From NCBI GenBank assembly GCA_000226015.1, contig JH153048.1:228948-292947 (forward strand): a DNA stretch of 64,000 nucleotides. The letters run 5' to 3'. The notes below the pieces were generated by a model. The model searched no databases. It worked only from the letters and a program-made list of their open reading frames with translations, and was not told the origin of the DNA. This document shows, in pieces, positions 44,391 to 59,163 of the stretch (the stretch's first letter is position 1; every line of letters begins with the position of its first letter). This DNA is from Mnemiopsis leidyi (Eukaryota; Ctenophora; Tentaculata; Lobata; Bolinopsidae). The translations under genes were made by a program, and so were the position numbers.

Positions 44391-47300
44391 TCCTTCTTCT
44401 GAGTGGTACAATCCCAAGTATAATGTTGAAGTTTCCCCAACTTTGCATCTTGTCAATAATTCACCTAGACATTGAACTGACAATTAACCCCTTAACCCCC
44501 TCCCTTCAAGAACAAGAGTTATTTCTGCGCTGCTTTTTATACTTCCCTACAATAACCCAGCTTTTAGGGATGGTTGTGAAGTATAGTGGTATAGTTATGT
44601 GATACACAAAGTGATAACTGACAGATACGATGCCGTGACGTCTGTCTTTATGATCGATCTCTCAGCCGCTTGTTCGAGTCAGGATTTAACCCGTCCTTAA
44701 TCGACTTTATTTAATTTCTGTGGTCAAGCAATACTGAAGTTTAGTGCCGTGATGGCAAAATTTGTAGACTAGTTAAAAAACAAATCGCCATTGAAAATCG
44801 CTGGTTCAAGTCTCAGCCGAGTTTTATTTCAACATCTGATTTATGATCCAGACAACTCAATCTCATATATCTTGAAACAATCCCGACTCGTTAGCTCGTT
44901 AATTTTAAGTTTAATTTTCGGCACCTGATGATGAATTGCACCTGTCTAGTCAATAATTGAAGGGTTTAGTTTGCTAGAAAAATTGTTAAGGATATTGGGG
45001 AAATTGAAAATTCTATTTTGGATGATGCAGAAAGTTTAGTTGGAAAACTTAAACAGTTACAAATCCAAATCATGTGATGTTGAAAAATCGTCCTGATTCG
45101 TGGAGCTGCATCGCTTTCGAGATTGTCGAAAGTTTTAGAAATTCCGACCAGACTTAACTACTACAAAGTTAAGTAGCAGCTTCTTATTCACCGATATCGA
45201 GGATCAAGATATTGTCTCCTAATTTTAATTGTTCTTCAAGTATTGCTCATCTGATGGCAAATTATGTTGAGCTTGTAGAGTTTAAAGTTAAGTTCTAGCG
45301 GAGAATTTCGCTTCAAAATTCAAATTCAACATCATTAAACATTGCTAGATTCAAGGTGATGTTTTTATATTTCACATTCTCCCAATTAATAAACAATTCC
45401 ATGCTTGCAGCTTAAGAGTTCTCCTCAAAAAACCTCCATGAAATTACAACGTCCATCCTGTCTCCAGTAATCTCGGTGTCTAAACTCCAAGATTCCGTGA
45501 TCACTACCTTTTCTAGTACTCTCCTGTAGCACAACAATTACTCAAATTTAGGGAGGCTAAATCCTCGAGCAATTACCCTAAATGCAGCTCTGCACGACAC
45601 ATATTTTTCAACCAAAAAGTGGGTTAATTTAGAAAACGACAAGCATGCAGATGACACTCTTCAAAGAACATGTGCGAGTCTCCGCGTGTTGTGTTTTCTC
45701 TGAATCGCCGGAATTCGCTCCCAAAGTATGCTTTTATTTAACCATTTGCATTCTAAAATCGTTTTGACAAATTGTTCCAAATTTGAGTGTTATTACTTTA
45801 TTGTGCTGAAGATGGTGTGATGTTAAGATGTGAGTTTAAGTTGGAATATTTGCTGGAATTGTTCTGGAAGTGTCATAACGGGCGTAATCCGAGTTTTCTT
45901 CGCTTTCAGGCGGTCTTTTTTCACTTCGAGGATACTTCCAGACGAGAATGATTGCCTCTGAGCGGGGCTGAAAATGTTCATAAAATTGGTCAATTCCAAC
46001 TTCATAAGTTAATCTACCCCCATCTAAAATATCAGCAATGTGATTGCACAGAGCAGCGCAGGATGAAATCACTAGTCAAACAGCTGCCTAAAGCGTGGAT
46101 GATTCACATTGATTAAAGTTCAGATGTTTTCACCTTGGAAACAACATGTCCCAATTCTACATTGCGTCAGGTAAACTTTATCAGTCCCTCAATGGTTCAT
46201 TGTGCAGTGTGGAGCTATTTTTAGCGCCAGGTCAATGTCGAGGTAAAACAAAGTGGAGGTTAAAACGAGGGGGTTGACGGTGGTGAATAATTGGACCTCG
46301 TTTGGTGAGGGAGAACGAACCGTTTAACCGTTTTAAATTTGTTGAACTTCGCAATCTTAAACAAGGTGAATTGTTGAACTCGTAGAATTGCAATTTAATC
46401 TTCAACATGGCACTCCAATAAAATTCAGATGTGGCGACCGAGAGTTTCAATTTTTGTACTCTGGTATAAATTTAGGCCGACAGAAAATACTTATTTGTAG
46501 TTGGATAGCAGTTGGTCCTTTTTCACTGGGTTAATCTTGTTGGATAAGCAAAATAGAATGAATATCTTCAGAACCTGTTGAACTGGCACAAATACCTAAA
46601 TTTTACTACAGTCCGGTATTTAAGTTTTACAAATAAATTTTTCGGAAACGGCAACTGCACTTATTTCCTGAAATAATTCTCTGAACTAACTTTCGGACCT
46701 TTTTTTGGGCATTCATGTATTAAATACCTGAGGATTCAGTCCGCAAACTCAAACCTTGACCTTTTTACAGGGATTTAACATGTAGAGCATCTTATACATA
46801 GAGTATCTCATAAATAGCAGTAAGTGTAACTAAGCATACTTCAGAATCCATGCGCTTCAGTAAACGACTTAACACGGAAATAATTTTAACGTTTCTGGAA
46901 GTCTAGCCTGGATTTTATTTCCTTGGATTGCAAATGCCAGGAAACACTAGCTAAACTTTGTTTCAATTGGCCAGCAGAAATTGAAACAGTTTTCTCAAAT
47001 TTAGTTAACGGCCATCCGAAAATTAGTGCTTGAACTATGTGTATCCTCACTAATCACCGATAAACTTATGGGACCAGCTGGAACGTCTAATTTTCATTTC
47101 TTTTTCATCTCCAGCTAAAAATCCAAGTTACTCATCTCAGATTTCCTGTAAGTTTTCAAAGTGCTGGCCCAACATTCCCTCTCACAACTTAGTCTCTTTA
47201 ATCACTCCAGCGAATGAAAACAATCGCGCTTGTAATTACAAAAACCGTGTGATATAAGAATATTAGAGTGTTAGAGTGTTAGAGTGTTTGCACTCTTCTG

Positions 47301-50300
47301 AAAGTGAAAATTACACGATATGTGAGATGTAGAGGTGATGGACGGTTGGAGGAAGGTCTCATGGGAAGGTTTAAGTCATCAAAACGTAGTTAGAACAGGA
47401 ATGTCGAGGGTCAGGTGACTGGGCCGTCGTTCGGGGGATCTGTTGACTGCTCCCAGTTCTAGAAACTCGTTTAGAGATCACGAGGTTACTCACATGAGCT
47501 TTACTGAACGTTAACCCTGCTCATCTATCCCACGAAATCAACCTGACCAAATCAATTTAGGAGATCATTTCATTGTTACCGTGTTAAACAGTTCTTAATA
47601 AGCCATCCAGGTTCATTGGCCTTTATTGAACATGTTCAAATAGAAGGTGGTAACTTTGACCATCTTCAGATGATTTGTTAAGTCATCCAGATGGAAAGGT
47701 CACGTGATCCGAGGAAGGTTGGTCACGTGACAGGTCCCTGTAGAAACGTGGAGCTGTGTTGGAGCGACAGACCTGTTCAATCCAGGTTGTAAGCCGGAGT
47801 AAGACTTGTCAGATCTGCCAACAGATACTCAATAATGGGATGTTAGAGTGGGACATGTTCATTGTGTGATTATCTTCACGCCTTCTCCATTACAGCTTAT
47901 CGGTGTGTTCCTTAATTCAGGGGGGGGGGGATATTGTTTTTGTACAAGGAGGGTTACTTAGAGCTTTACAGAAGTGTACAGAAGATGAGAAACAGTTTAG
48001 CTTAGTAGAACTGGGATGAACATAATCTTAAATAAAAATATACTAAAATATAAATTAAAAATAGAGTTATTAAAAGAGAAGCTGTTCACTCGATAAGCTC
48101 AGCTCAATTGAAAAATCTAGTTTATCTAATCACCGGTGATTTACCACAATTATGCTTTTATCCTCTTAAATCAATCAAATCTATATAGTAAACAGCTGAT
48201 TGAAACAACTCATTTTGTATTTCATTTTTCAAACCTATTTCAGATGGCTGAAATTATCCAATGCTGCACAACCGAGCTATAGCAGCTAGCTAGTAGCTTT
48301 ACTTTAGCTAGCTAGTTGTTATATGGGAGCTATCTTTTAGCTAACCCGCAACTCTTTCAGCTCGTGACTGCGTAAACTCAGCAGTGCAAGTCATGCAGAT
48401 CTGGAGCTACAAGAGCACGTATAATGGGACAACTATCCAATCTAAGTGATAGAAGACAAAGAAAGAGGGAGAAATAATCTCTTATATGTAGACAAAACCA
48501 GGTACTTCAACGTTCTAATCAAGATTCTCCAAATTCTCAACTTCTGTCACATTACCAAATAGAGGGTACAGTGTGCCGGACCCCCTTTCTCTGGAGACAT
48601 ACAAGACCCCCAACCTCTATCTGTTATGCTAATATCTTAATGAGCTAATGAGGTGGTCGTGGTCACGTGCACATTGTGAAGAACACACATCTCCTAAATG
48701 TAAGAGAGTTTCAGTCCTAAATATAATGAGCTGGATCTCTCTCAGCCTCTCTTGTTTCTCTTAAGCCACATTTGGTTCTGAACACAAGCACCGCTCCCAT
48801 AATGGTCCACTTGAAAACAATGCCGCGCGGAGTTTTCTACCCTGATTGGTCAGTTGGAGTGAGAATGCAGACTTATGATTGGTCGGTGCTGCCTTGTTAA
48901 ACGTGAAGGCAAAGTTTTGTTTTCTGAGCAAGCATTGCTATCTCGACCAGCCAATCGCAATGGTTTGTCTTCGTTTCTGTAGCGGTCATCCACCAATCAC
49001 TACCCGCCTAGTCGTAATTCTTAATCAAGTGCTGTAAAGTTTTCGATCAAGGACGCATCAAAGCTTCCGAAACACAGTTTAAAAACCGATTTGTCAGATA
49101 TAATCGGGCCATTAGGAGGAGCCAAGATTTTCATTTTAGCGTCACGGTTCATTTTACCCCTCATTAAGTCGGTTAATCGAGCCTCTAATTGAGCACGTGG
49201 TCACTCCATCTGCTTGTTTAAAGAGATTTAGAAACATCCAAGCAGGCTCACATCGGTCTAATTATTCTGTCAACTGTCAAGACTCCCGCTTTCTCAGCCA
49301 ATCGGATCCTTTCATTTAATCACGGGATCACTCATATCCAATCACGTTATTTCATTTTTGTCTTACCCACAGCTAATTCCGGTATGTGGTAGATTCTCAC
49401 AAGTGTAAATTTGAATTGTGGGAAGAGGAGGGAGATACGTTAAAGAATCTTAACAATGTGCTAGTGTCCTGCACTTCCTCACTCTTATTGAGGATATCTC
49501 GGTAATGGAGGAGGAAGAGGGTGAGAGCAAGGAGGATAACTTCAAGTAGGACCTCTAACAATGACTCAATCTCCCCAAACTAACAATGTCTCACTCTACC
49601 ACAACTAATCGCACGTTCTTTGCACGATTAATTTTCATTTCTGCCCCATTTGATGGAGAGAGGCTATTGAAATATCAATTTAAAGAGCCATTGTTGGTTC
49701 ATTGAACCACTTGCCGGATCTTGTTAATATTCATCACTGCTTTCAATTGGTAGGGAGGACGGGAGACCACGTTTCAGTTAATAATTTAATGAATGAGTCA
49801 TTCTAGTGCAAGCAGGAGGGGCTTGACAATAGATTTTTATTCACCAGTCTCAGGACCTTTACCTTTCATTATATTAATTTGTCTCTGTGACAATAGGTGC
49901 AGCAATTAAGGTTTGAATTTATGATAATTCCCCACAACTAACAGAGAGTACGGCTGACGCCAGGGTCCTCTCGGCAGCGCTTTAATTCCCAACACGCAGG
50001 GAAACTGACTCGTTGTATAGCCATAAAGATTGAGATTAAGAGAGATTTCTATTGTTAATCGTGTCTAAATTCACTGGTCTAAGTGCGGTCAACTGTTCTG
50101 TGACAGAGCCCGGAGAGAATTTCTTTCTACTAGAAGTAGAAGCAGGTTGATTAGAATATTTCTCTGGCAGTGTAGGGAACTGAGTGATGGTAAAACTACA
50201 AGGGAACCGAGTGATGGTAAAACTACAAGTTTTCGAATTTCTTATTGAAATAGTAGTATTTAAAAGCAAATCTTCCAACTCAAGGGGCTGTATCTTCCAT

Positions 50301-53300
50301 CTGTAATTAGTAGGGATTGTTCTAGGGCTCTATTTCTCCCATGAGTAAATTATTCTCTAAAGGACATTCCAGACCGGTCGCCACAGTAAAATATAATTTT
50401 TTAGATTTCTCGAGCAATGGCAAAGAAAGCTCATTTCCATTAAGCCGAATAAATAGATCCCCGGATAAGATCAGATGGGTAGGTCTGGGGTAACAGAAAA
50501 GGTCTAAGTGCTTTAACTTATTTACGGCTGATGGGTTAAACAAAACGGTTATTCGATGAATTATCTTGCTCCTTTTCCCCACTATTCTCCAGTCCCAGAG
50601 TAATGGCTCAGAACAAGATAAAAGGTGCGATTTCACGGAACAGGCTTTTAATCTTGTAGCACCAGCGGGCATATGGCAGTGTGCATGGAGAGTAATCCAG
50701 CCTATCCATCGGAAGGTAATCTAGTTTTACAAAATGTGGATTGTGTTTGTCTCACCGTGACATAAAGGGTCTGACCCTGACAAAAAGTTAGACTCTTTTT
50801 GTACTTCGATTGTTGAGTCCGAGGAGAGCGTTATCATATGTGTAGTGCTAAGTAAGGATGCTGTTTAGGAATTCCAACTTGGTTTGCCAGCGACTCTGAG
50901 CTATGAGAATAAGCTGTTTTGGGCGGTTTGAACAAGGCTCTCTGTGCAAATTGTGGAAAAATTGTTAAGAAATGGTTGATTCTTCCGGCCCATCAGTTCA
51001 TGAAGTCAAACCATTCTTGCTAAATATATACAAGAGGGAGAGGTGAGGTAATTTTACACAAATCTACTTACCAAGATTATGTATTTTAGTTGTGCTGACT
51101 ACCTCAGCAACACATGAGATCTATGAGCTAAGACCGGCTGTATCTCACTCCCGCCCGGCGCGTAGCTCAGTTTCACAAAAACCGTTCTTGTGGTACTTAT
51201 CACCGATCCGAGCTGTCTAATTTAGGGAAATTGCAAGATAGCAAGGTTTCCCTAGCTCGGAAGCCTCGTCAATTGGATCTTATCCTGCACGTAACATAAA
51301 GCATCTCCCCGATTGGCTGATCTGATCACGTGATCCAGTGGGGGATTCCCGATTTGTCGAGTAAGAGAACTTCCCCATAGCTGGATTGTTGGTTGTTACA
51401 ATTTGATGACAATGCGCTGCAGATAATGTCCTCGTTATCGGATCTTAACCACTCTGATCTTAATTCTGTCAGATTCGGTCGTGACACCCCAGTATTGTTC
51501 AACACAAAACGGCTGCTTCGCACTGTGAAGTTATAGGTCCGGTTCTACACCGAGATGATGGACCAGCACAAAACCTGGTCCCGGAAATGAGCAGGTACCT
51601 GGTTAAGACACGTGCAGGTTTGTCAGGTGTCAACATGAATACAAAACCGTCAGTTAATGATTCCTGGTTAATTATTCTTGGTAACGGGTTCCTTGGGCAG
51701 GCAATATGGCTGGTGTTACCATGATTGTCGGTTTATGACATTTAGACACCTTCTTGATTATTTGAATAAACAGAAGATCCTCCTTAAAAATTTCATGGTT
51801 AAATACTTCACAATGTATGAGGGGTCGAAGTTAAAATTGTTCAAAGTCGTTTAAAATTCACTTGCATTAAAGAGCTGACTGTAAGCACTCTGAAGCCTTC
51901 TTCAGAAAGATATGTCATGATGAACCTTTTTTTGTCTTTGTCAAATCCCTGGTCCACGACAAAGATTGGGTCAGATTACTTGCTCCATTTAGAAAGTCAT
52001 TTGGCGCAGGATTCATTTGACGACAGTCAGAGATTGCAAAGCTATTAAATGTTTTGGGAAAAAATTTTAATGGAGGTACAAAATGGGTGTTCCAATAACT
52101 TTGAAGTGTAGCACGAAGATATGGCTCCGAAACAGGACTTTTGCACCATAAGGATGACAGGTTGATGAAATCGGTACCAAAAATTTTAGGATTTCTCTCT
52201 GCATATAATAGATTTTTCACAGGGAATTTTTTGTTGGCATTTAATGCGAACTTTGAAAATGACAAATGCGATGACAGAAGCAATTATTGGCTAAAAATGC
52301 GTCAATAATTTTAAAACTTTCTCTCACCCCAATTTCTTATCGATGACGATAATGGTTTAAAAATCAGTAGCCTCGCATCTTTTCTGAACCCGGAAAGTTT
52401 ATTGATCAGGTTCCCCTGGCGTTGGCGGAGATTACATTAAAGTTTTTTTCAAGAAATTACAAAAATTGTTGATCAGATGTCCATTTGGTAAATCTCATTT
52501 CATTATTAATTTCTGCTTTTATTAATACAATTTTGCTATGATGGTCATTATTTGAACAATATTTCGGGCAGTGAGATTTTCCAACTCAGGCCATTTCCTG
52601 GCCCATCCTTTCATCCATTATACAATCATGTCGGCTTTATTGATCCAAGATTCGGCATCAATGCCATTACCATCTTTGCATGAATTGTAATAATCATAAA
52701 GAATCATTTAACACCCCAAAGAAATTCTAGTCACACAATAAGCGACGAAAAGATAATTATTTTTAGCTATTGTTTGATTCAGGGAGAAACTTCCGGCAGG
52801 GGTTTGGATCTTTAGTGCGATGAATGGAGGTGATTGACACCACGTGCCTCAATCTGTTTCAGCCGTTATCAAAAGAGTTTCTTGTGATTCGGTTGGCTGA
52901 TTCTACCGCAACTTTCTATGAAAACCAAAAGTCTGCTCTGTGATCAAAATGGTCAGCTTTTATTAAGAAACTTAGCAAGTGTAAAGTGATATTCTGAGGG
53001 ATTCTCATTGACTTCATTTTATCTTTTCAGGCAAAACCTAAATCCTAGAAAACCCTTTAAAAAAAGCCAGATATCGCCCATGTTATTACATTAGATCACG
53101 AGTTCTTCCAGGGCACCAACTTGGAGTGTATCCATTGTTCTGCCGTCTCCAACTGTGGAAACGATTTCCATTCATGGAAGCGATTACCTTCACAAACCGG
53201 TACACTGGAAAGAGATTAGTATTGACTCTGGTTTACAATTGCCTGTAATTAGTCCCGTTAAGCTAAGGCACTGCAGGTCTCGAACAATCGATCAGTTTCC

Positions 53301-56300
53301 TTGAATAAGCGTGCAACACTGGTGTAAGTTATAACGTAATCCTGGGAAAACTTGGATCTCAAACTGGAAAGTTTGGCGATTTTATTTAATAGCTCCATTG
53401 GCAAGAGGAATGTGTAGTAATATCTCATTTTGTGGACCAAATTTTCTAATGGAAGTAATGATCACTTACGATATCATTAAATGCACTATGATGTCATAAG
53501 ACGCATATTATTGAGGGCTTTATGAAATGATCACATATATTCATTTGCTACAAAAAGAAATTTTATTCTCACTTACCTCTACATTTCCTGTAAATGGTAC
53601 CGAACCTTCCGGCCACTAACTCCTTCAAGACGTCCGGGGTGCTCAACCATATCTTTCTCGGAATCCCTACCAGTGCCTTTTTTGCGTGTTGAAAGATTTT
53701 CATTAAAAGAACTCCGAGGGCCATGCACTCCATTTAGACATTTGACAGTTCCTTACCCCGATAAAAAAATCGCGATAACCCTCAAAACAGCTCGTTTATC
53801 TTACTCTCGGCGAGCTATTTTCGCCCCAACTCGGCGACTCTACTTTGACAGGAAGTGTCGTCGGATATATTCAGATATGTTCGAATTATAACATAGACTA
53901 GCACCAGGTCAGACAAAGTTGGCAGGGGAGTGTGAACTGTTACTTTATCTTCTGCTAAACAGCTTCTAATCATCAGTTGAATCGCGGTGAGTGGAACGTG
54001 ATGTAGCAAGAGCGGAGTTTCGCGTTTAAATCAGGGTAAGTTCGGGCGTCAAGCTATCAAGCAGGTACTTGGAGTTTGACGTTGTAATACCTCTCCAATA
54101 CAGCTCACTATATATATATATACTCAACTATATGCCAGTCTCTCTCTCCCTCCCTAGCTCTCCATACCCACCTCTCAAACTATCAAACGATGTTTTTTTC
54201 CTTATCTAAGTAGTGAATGTGGTCAGGAGTGGGGCTTCCCCTAAAAAATATATCCCTGATTGCTGAACGAGCATGCCAAGGTTTCCCCTCCACTCAGCAC
54301 CAAGAAACACTGTCACGTGATACGATTCCTCCGCCAGGATTTGATGGTTTTATCTCTTGTTACGCTTGGCGTTATGGTTGCTATGGGTTCATTCTGTCGC
54401 CAGGTCACCTATTGTTTTTGTAAAAAGGGAGGGAGTCACGCCCGACAACGTACCACTGACTGGCCAGCTCTTATCAGATATTAGTGTCAGAAGATAGCTC
54501 AAACTTCAAACCTTACATGGACTGTGAGAGTGCAGAGGGAATATCAATAAGGCAAGAGAAAGGGAGAGGGTACGTGTGAGGGACTAAACTATTGGACACA
54601 GTTAGAGCTGATAGGGAATCTGATAGTTGGTAGGGAATCTCCTGCCGATAGAGCACATACGAGACTGAGAAGAGAAGGTGTTCACGTAGGGATGATGTGG
54701 AGATAAGATCACTGAGCTATATAGTAAGGAGGTTGTTGTTGTTACCGTGATTACTTGTTATATATATATATCTCTATATATATTTACAACATATATGTTG
54801 TTACCTATAACAGCTGGAGCTTCTAGGGGATCTTGGCTGGTATTGCCAGTGTAGCGACGTACTGGCGCCACTTCTCGTGGGATACACAAAGATAATGATC
54901 ATGATTTTAAGTACGATCAGGTTAAGAGTTTCACCTTTCGCTACGACCAGGGAATTTTCTTGGAAGAGAAATAAGACTGAGAAAGTGAGAAACGGTTGCC
55001 GTCTGCCGATTATTTGGGCGAGAAGCCTAACTTCATCATTTTATCAGAAACATCCAGAACTAATTAAGTTCCCAGGGAGATCGTTAAGCTATGAAATGGA
55101 CGGAATCGATTGTAAATGCTTTGATGGGAGGTCAGCAGCCAAGCTTGTTCCAAAAACCCATGAGGGTTATAGAGCTAGGAATTCTCAGTATGTCGATCTC
55201 TATATTGCTTTGTGGGAAGTGTAACTAAAGGGGCTTATGGAAAATTACCACCGCTGTCACGTGATACTTTTTGAACCAATTTAAGTATTTCACTAATTGA
55301 TACCTTTCAAAATCATTGAGTATCGCGTCCTTGCCGAAAAAACGAGTTGTTTTAGCATGCATTAGTAAAAACTCATGTCGCCATAGCTTGTATGTAGCGT
55401 CGTGGATTCTTCCGAATTTCTGAATATTTAAAATATTCTTCTCAATTTATCGAAATGAACCACTCTAGTCCTTGTAAAAAGTATTTTGATGGAATCATTC
55501 CGAGAGATCTTGAATCAACTTACTTACTCCTTCATCCATATGCGCCGCGAAAAAAGGTTAATGAAATTTTGTTTTCGTTGGTAAATACTGCGTTATGTTG
55601 CGGTTTTTACGGAAAGCAAAAAATTATGAAACAGCAGAAGCAAAAAAACCTTTAATTTTCTCCTCTCCACGTGTCAGCTGAAGTCATTTTCCAATGGTCC
55701 TGATAGCTTTATACACATGGATGCATTATAGGTTAAAGATGAAATTAAATTCCAAATGAAAATGCATGCAATATCTTTTACAATATGATATTGTACACGA
55801 TTGGTGAGAAAATTCATCGAGGGCCCGTGATTTGAAATGATTTTTCCAATATTCCGGGGTTTCTCCCAGGGATGCGCTCACCTTTTTAAATCGCCCATTT
55901 AAAGATAAATTGTGGATTCATTAGCTTTTTCTAAGCGTGAGAAAAATCATCTTTTATTAATATGCAGGTTTCCTCATAGGATGACTATGAATCCAAAAAC
56001 TGTAGGACAATCTAACAATAATTGATTTATCTAGATGGTCGCATAAGGTTCTATGCTGGAAGAATTTTGAAGTATCTTGTCCTATATTATAACATTTTTA
56101 AAGAATTCTCTCTTTTCATTTATATTTGAGCTTTAAAGTCAAGCATTTCTTTTTGGTCCAAACATCGTGCTGCTTTTAATGCTCTTATTTTAGTGAGGCA
56201 ATGGAGCGCTGAACAATCATTTGAAAATAAAACTCCTGCTAGCTTACTACGAACGATTAGACGAAAAAAGGAAAAAACGATTTGAAAAATTTCTTTGTTT

Positions 56301-58980
56301 TTTAGTGAATAAAATTGTCCTTTGATTCCGCACCCAATGAACAGGATCTTCCTACAGTCACGTGACCAGCTGCTAAGGCACGTGACCCAGACAATGCAAT
56401 TGTCGATTGTTTTTCATCCCCAAAATTGGAAGGCCGAGCCTCGGACAAAGCATGCAAAGAACGCAATCATCTGAGTTCTCCATTTCTATTTTTCTTGAAG
56501 CTGCAATATTAAAAGCAACTATTCTACCCTGGAGAGAATTGTTGTATTTCAGAGTGTATCAAGCTATCTGCTATTTAGGTGAAACTACAACTTATTAACT
56601 GACTGTTGCTCTTAGCCGTTACAGTAACTGTACCGCACCGTATAATTAAGTTAAAAACAATCAATAAATAATCAAGGTCCGCAGATATTTTTTCTCCTAA
56701 TTTGAATTCAATGCTCAAAACTGCGATCATGTTGGTAAAACTTATAAGCGGAAATATATTTGAGAACCAAAGAGATCACTGTAAATATTTTTGTTAGAAC
56801 CACAGTTTCTTCCGCCGAATCCAATCCATTTAAGTTCTACATAAGAGGCGCATTTGGAAGCTGCTTTCAAACCGTTTGATCCACCCGGAGTGCCTGCTTG
56901 ACCATCGTTCAGACTTCAAGGTTCTTTCTTGTTGTCCCCTAAAACTTGCCGCACAAAGAGCCTCCATCAGGACTGACGGTGTTCATTTAGCACTCAACAA
57001 CTTTTCAAAGTTAGTAACCACTTTGTCACCTCGACTAAAGGGCTGACGGAGTCACGTGTTCCATTTCGGTTCATGTAGATACACTGGAGCAGCTTGTTCA
57101 TTAAAGTTAAACGTTGGTGATCTGCAGCTCGAACTCAATGAATTAGCAACTTACAATGGTGTATCGTCCTGACCGAGTATGCTTTTCAGAACTCCTCCCG
57201 ACATACAAGCTTCTCAACCAATAGAAGGTGAGATTGCTCTGTCACGTGGTCAGCCGAAATCAATCCGTTTAGTTGCAAGTGTCAGTGCATTTTCAACATG
57301 GAGCCCACTTTAGCATTTATATCGTAAAACAAATGCATTCATTCATCCATTTATTGGGGGCAGTGGACATTAACGTTGCAACTATTGATGCCTGCCCCTT
57401 GCTTTACGTGAATGGTTTAAAACAAATGGTGCTAAAAGCAAAAAGGTCTAAGGATGACACATCAGGGAGTCTGTGGCCATTACCCTTGCCGCCAATCCTA
57501 ATTGTCGGAAAAAAATTATGGAGAAATTTTGACAATAATCCAGGGCTTTCTTAGAATAAAAGTCCTAAGCGAATGCTATAAGACAAAAATCTAGTCATGA
57601 TTGGGAAACGATCGCCGGTTGACCTAATCAAAACCAAAAACTCGGTTAACCAGCTATTTTTCAAGATAACTAAACCATATCTTATAAAGTATAACCTTTT
57701 AACTAGATCACTGAAGCCTGCATTAACACTAACATAAAGTGGTTCATTTCTTACTTCCTGGTCACGATCTTCACTTATTTCGTGATCCAAGCTGATAAGC
57801 TCTATTTCTAAAAATGTTAAACACCTAGGATTGATGTACAGATTAATGAATTAGGCGAGATTAACTCTTATTTTAATGCCGTGACGCTCACAGCTGTTTT
57901 GGCGACTGGTTCGAGCTTTTCACCAAAAAGTTTCATTTAATTCATCAAACAAACCCATACCAGGCACAAGCCACACTTAAATCAGTATTGATTTTGTAGC
58001 AGCTTCCGAGCAAAAACGAACCCTAAGGACTCTCTATAATTCTTGGTCACATGCAAGGTTCTCAGCGTCTCTATTGGCTGATTCACATAGTGCGCAACTG
58101 AGATTGGTGGATATCGGGGAGCATTCTAAATCCGCTACATTGAGCATGCACGGGGAACCCTCGGTTGATTGCTCGCTAAAAACAAGGATGTCCTACTTCA
58201 ATGGGAGTACTTGAAGGTGCAGAACTGACACTGCGCTGCACCATACCACGTGGGTGTTTGCACGTGCGAGTTTAACCCTCAGTAAATTGAAACATATTGT
58301 TACATGGTGGCTGGTCCCAACTGTTGTTGTAGGTTAACGGGCCACCAGCTTGTTTTTCGTTAATGAAAGTTATTAAAGTTCGGGTGCATATCGGTTAGTT
58401 GAAGTGAGAGTGGTCGAGTTTAAAGTGGGAGTGATAAACAGAGTTTTACAGTGACCATTCTACTAAACAGAGTTTTACAGTGATAGCTGGTTTAGCAGAA
58501 TAGAAGATTGAGATAGGTTATGATATGTTAAACAGATTGTGCAAAAAATTTCGGCCTGAATTACAGTATAGTCGCTAAAGAGCAACAAGTTCAGTTGACG
58601 TTACAGAGTAACCTTAATGGATGAAGGAAATGCTTTCTGTTAAGACAAACCATACGGGACATTTTGGCCTTGAGGAGAAAGAAAATAAAGGAATGATGCT
58701 TGAATAAGAGATAACTGACGAAATTGTCAAATATGCCATCCTGAGCGCTATATAAAAAAAAAAAAAAATTTAACTACGTACAACTTCCGAAATATTCCGT
58801 GTACGGACATCTTAAGGAGCTGGTGAGTACCAAGCAGAATTCATTATCACCTGATATGCAAGTTCAAACTCATTCTGAATGGAATAGACATTACACCAAA
58901 GTGGGATTCGCGTCACTGATATCCTCCGAGATTAAATTCCAGGATAAATCCTGTACCAATCACAGCTTGGTGGCCTGGAC
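44391..58980. other. 14.6-kb gene-poor tract
   Basis: No supported gene. Unbroken frames at 50322-50672, 51915-52283 (minus) and 54877-55224 (plus) are not recognised. CACGTG sites continue (47701/47724, 48664, 49195, 51327, 52841, 54314, 55259, 55668, 56359/56379, 57054, 57243, 58247/58261). There are many CCAAT/ATTGG boxes at 48838-49340. Small repeats: TTAGAGTG at about 47260-47290, AT runs at 54110 and 54760, a 33-bp duplication GAGTTTTACAGTGA at about 58439-58484. Confidence 0.5.
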
Positions 58981-58984
58981 TGCC

Positions 58985-59057
58985 TGCCTCGGACGGGTTT
59001 CGAACACCCGGTCTTCGGCGCGGGAAGCGAGTGCTAGTACCACTACACCACCCGGCA
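58985..59057 (-). ncRNA. Degenerate tRNA-like sequence (tRNA-Gly-CCC-like pseudogene or SINE head)
   Basis: On the minus strand an exact A-box pattern (TGGTGTAGTGG) and a near-exact B-box (TGTTCGAAACC, one base off) are spaced as in tRNA genes. The T-arm is intact (CGGGT/ACCCG around GTTCGAA). An anticodon loop TTCCCGC would read CCC (Gly), but its 3' stem has two extra bases (GCCGAAG instead of GCGAG), and the acceptor stem pairs only at TGCC/GGCA. A working tRNA is unlikely; a pseudogene or tRNA-derived element fits better. Confidence 0.55.
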
Positions 59058-59163
59058 GACACCCAGCGCTATATATGATTTAATATTGGTTGAAAGCAAA
59101 CACACAATGAAAGTAAATTTTTCAATTAAACTTAACTGATCTCAGCTATTTAAGAATCAACCT

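Noticed and set aside
43159-44475. 438-residue open frame YHEVSYLQS repeat
   Set aside because: Arises from a 27-bp satellite open in all frames; flanks are not coding and 519 bases are Ns.
50322-50672. 116-residue minus-strand frame
   Set aside because: Not recognised and unsupported by splice signals or codon pattern.
51915-52283. 122-residue minus-strand frame
   Set aside because: Not recognised and AT-rich; likely chance.
54877-55224. 115-residue plus-strand frame
   Set aside because: Not recognised, no acceptor or donor fits; likely chance.
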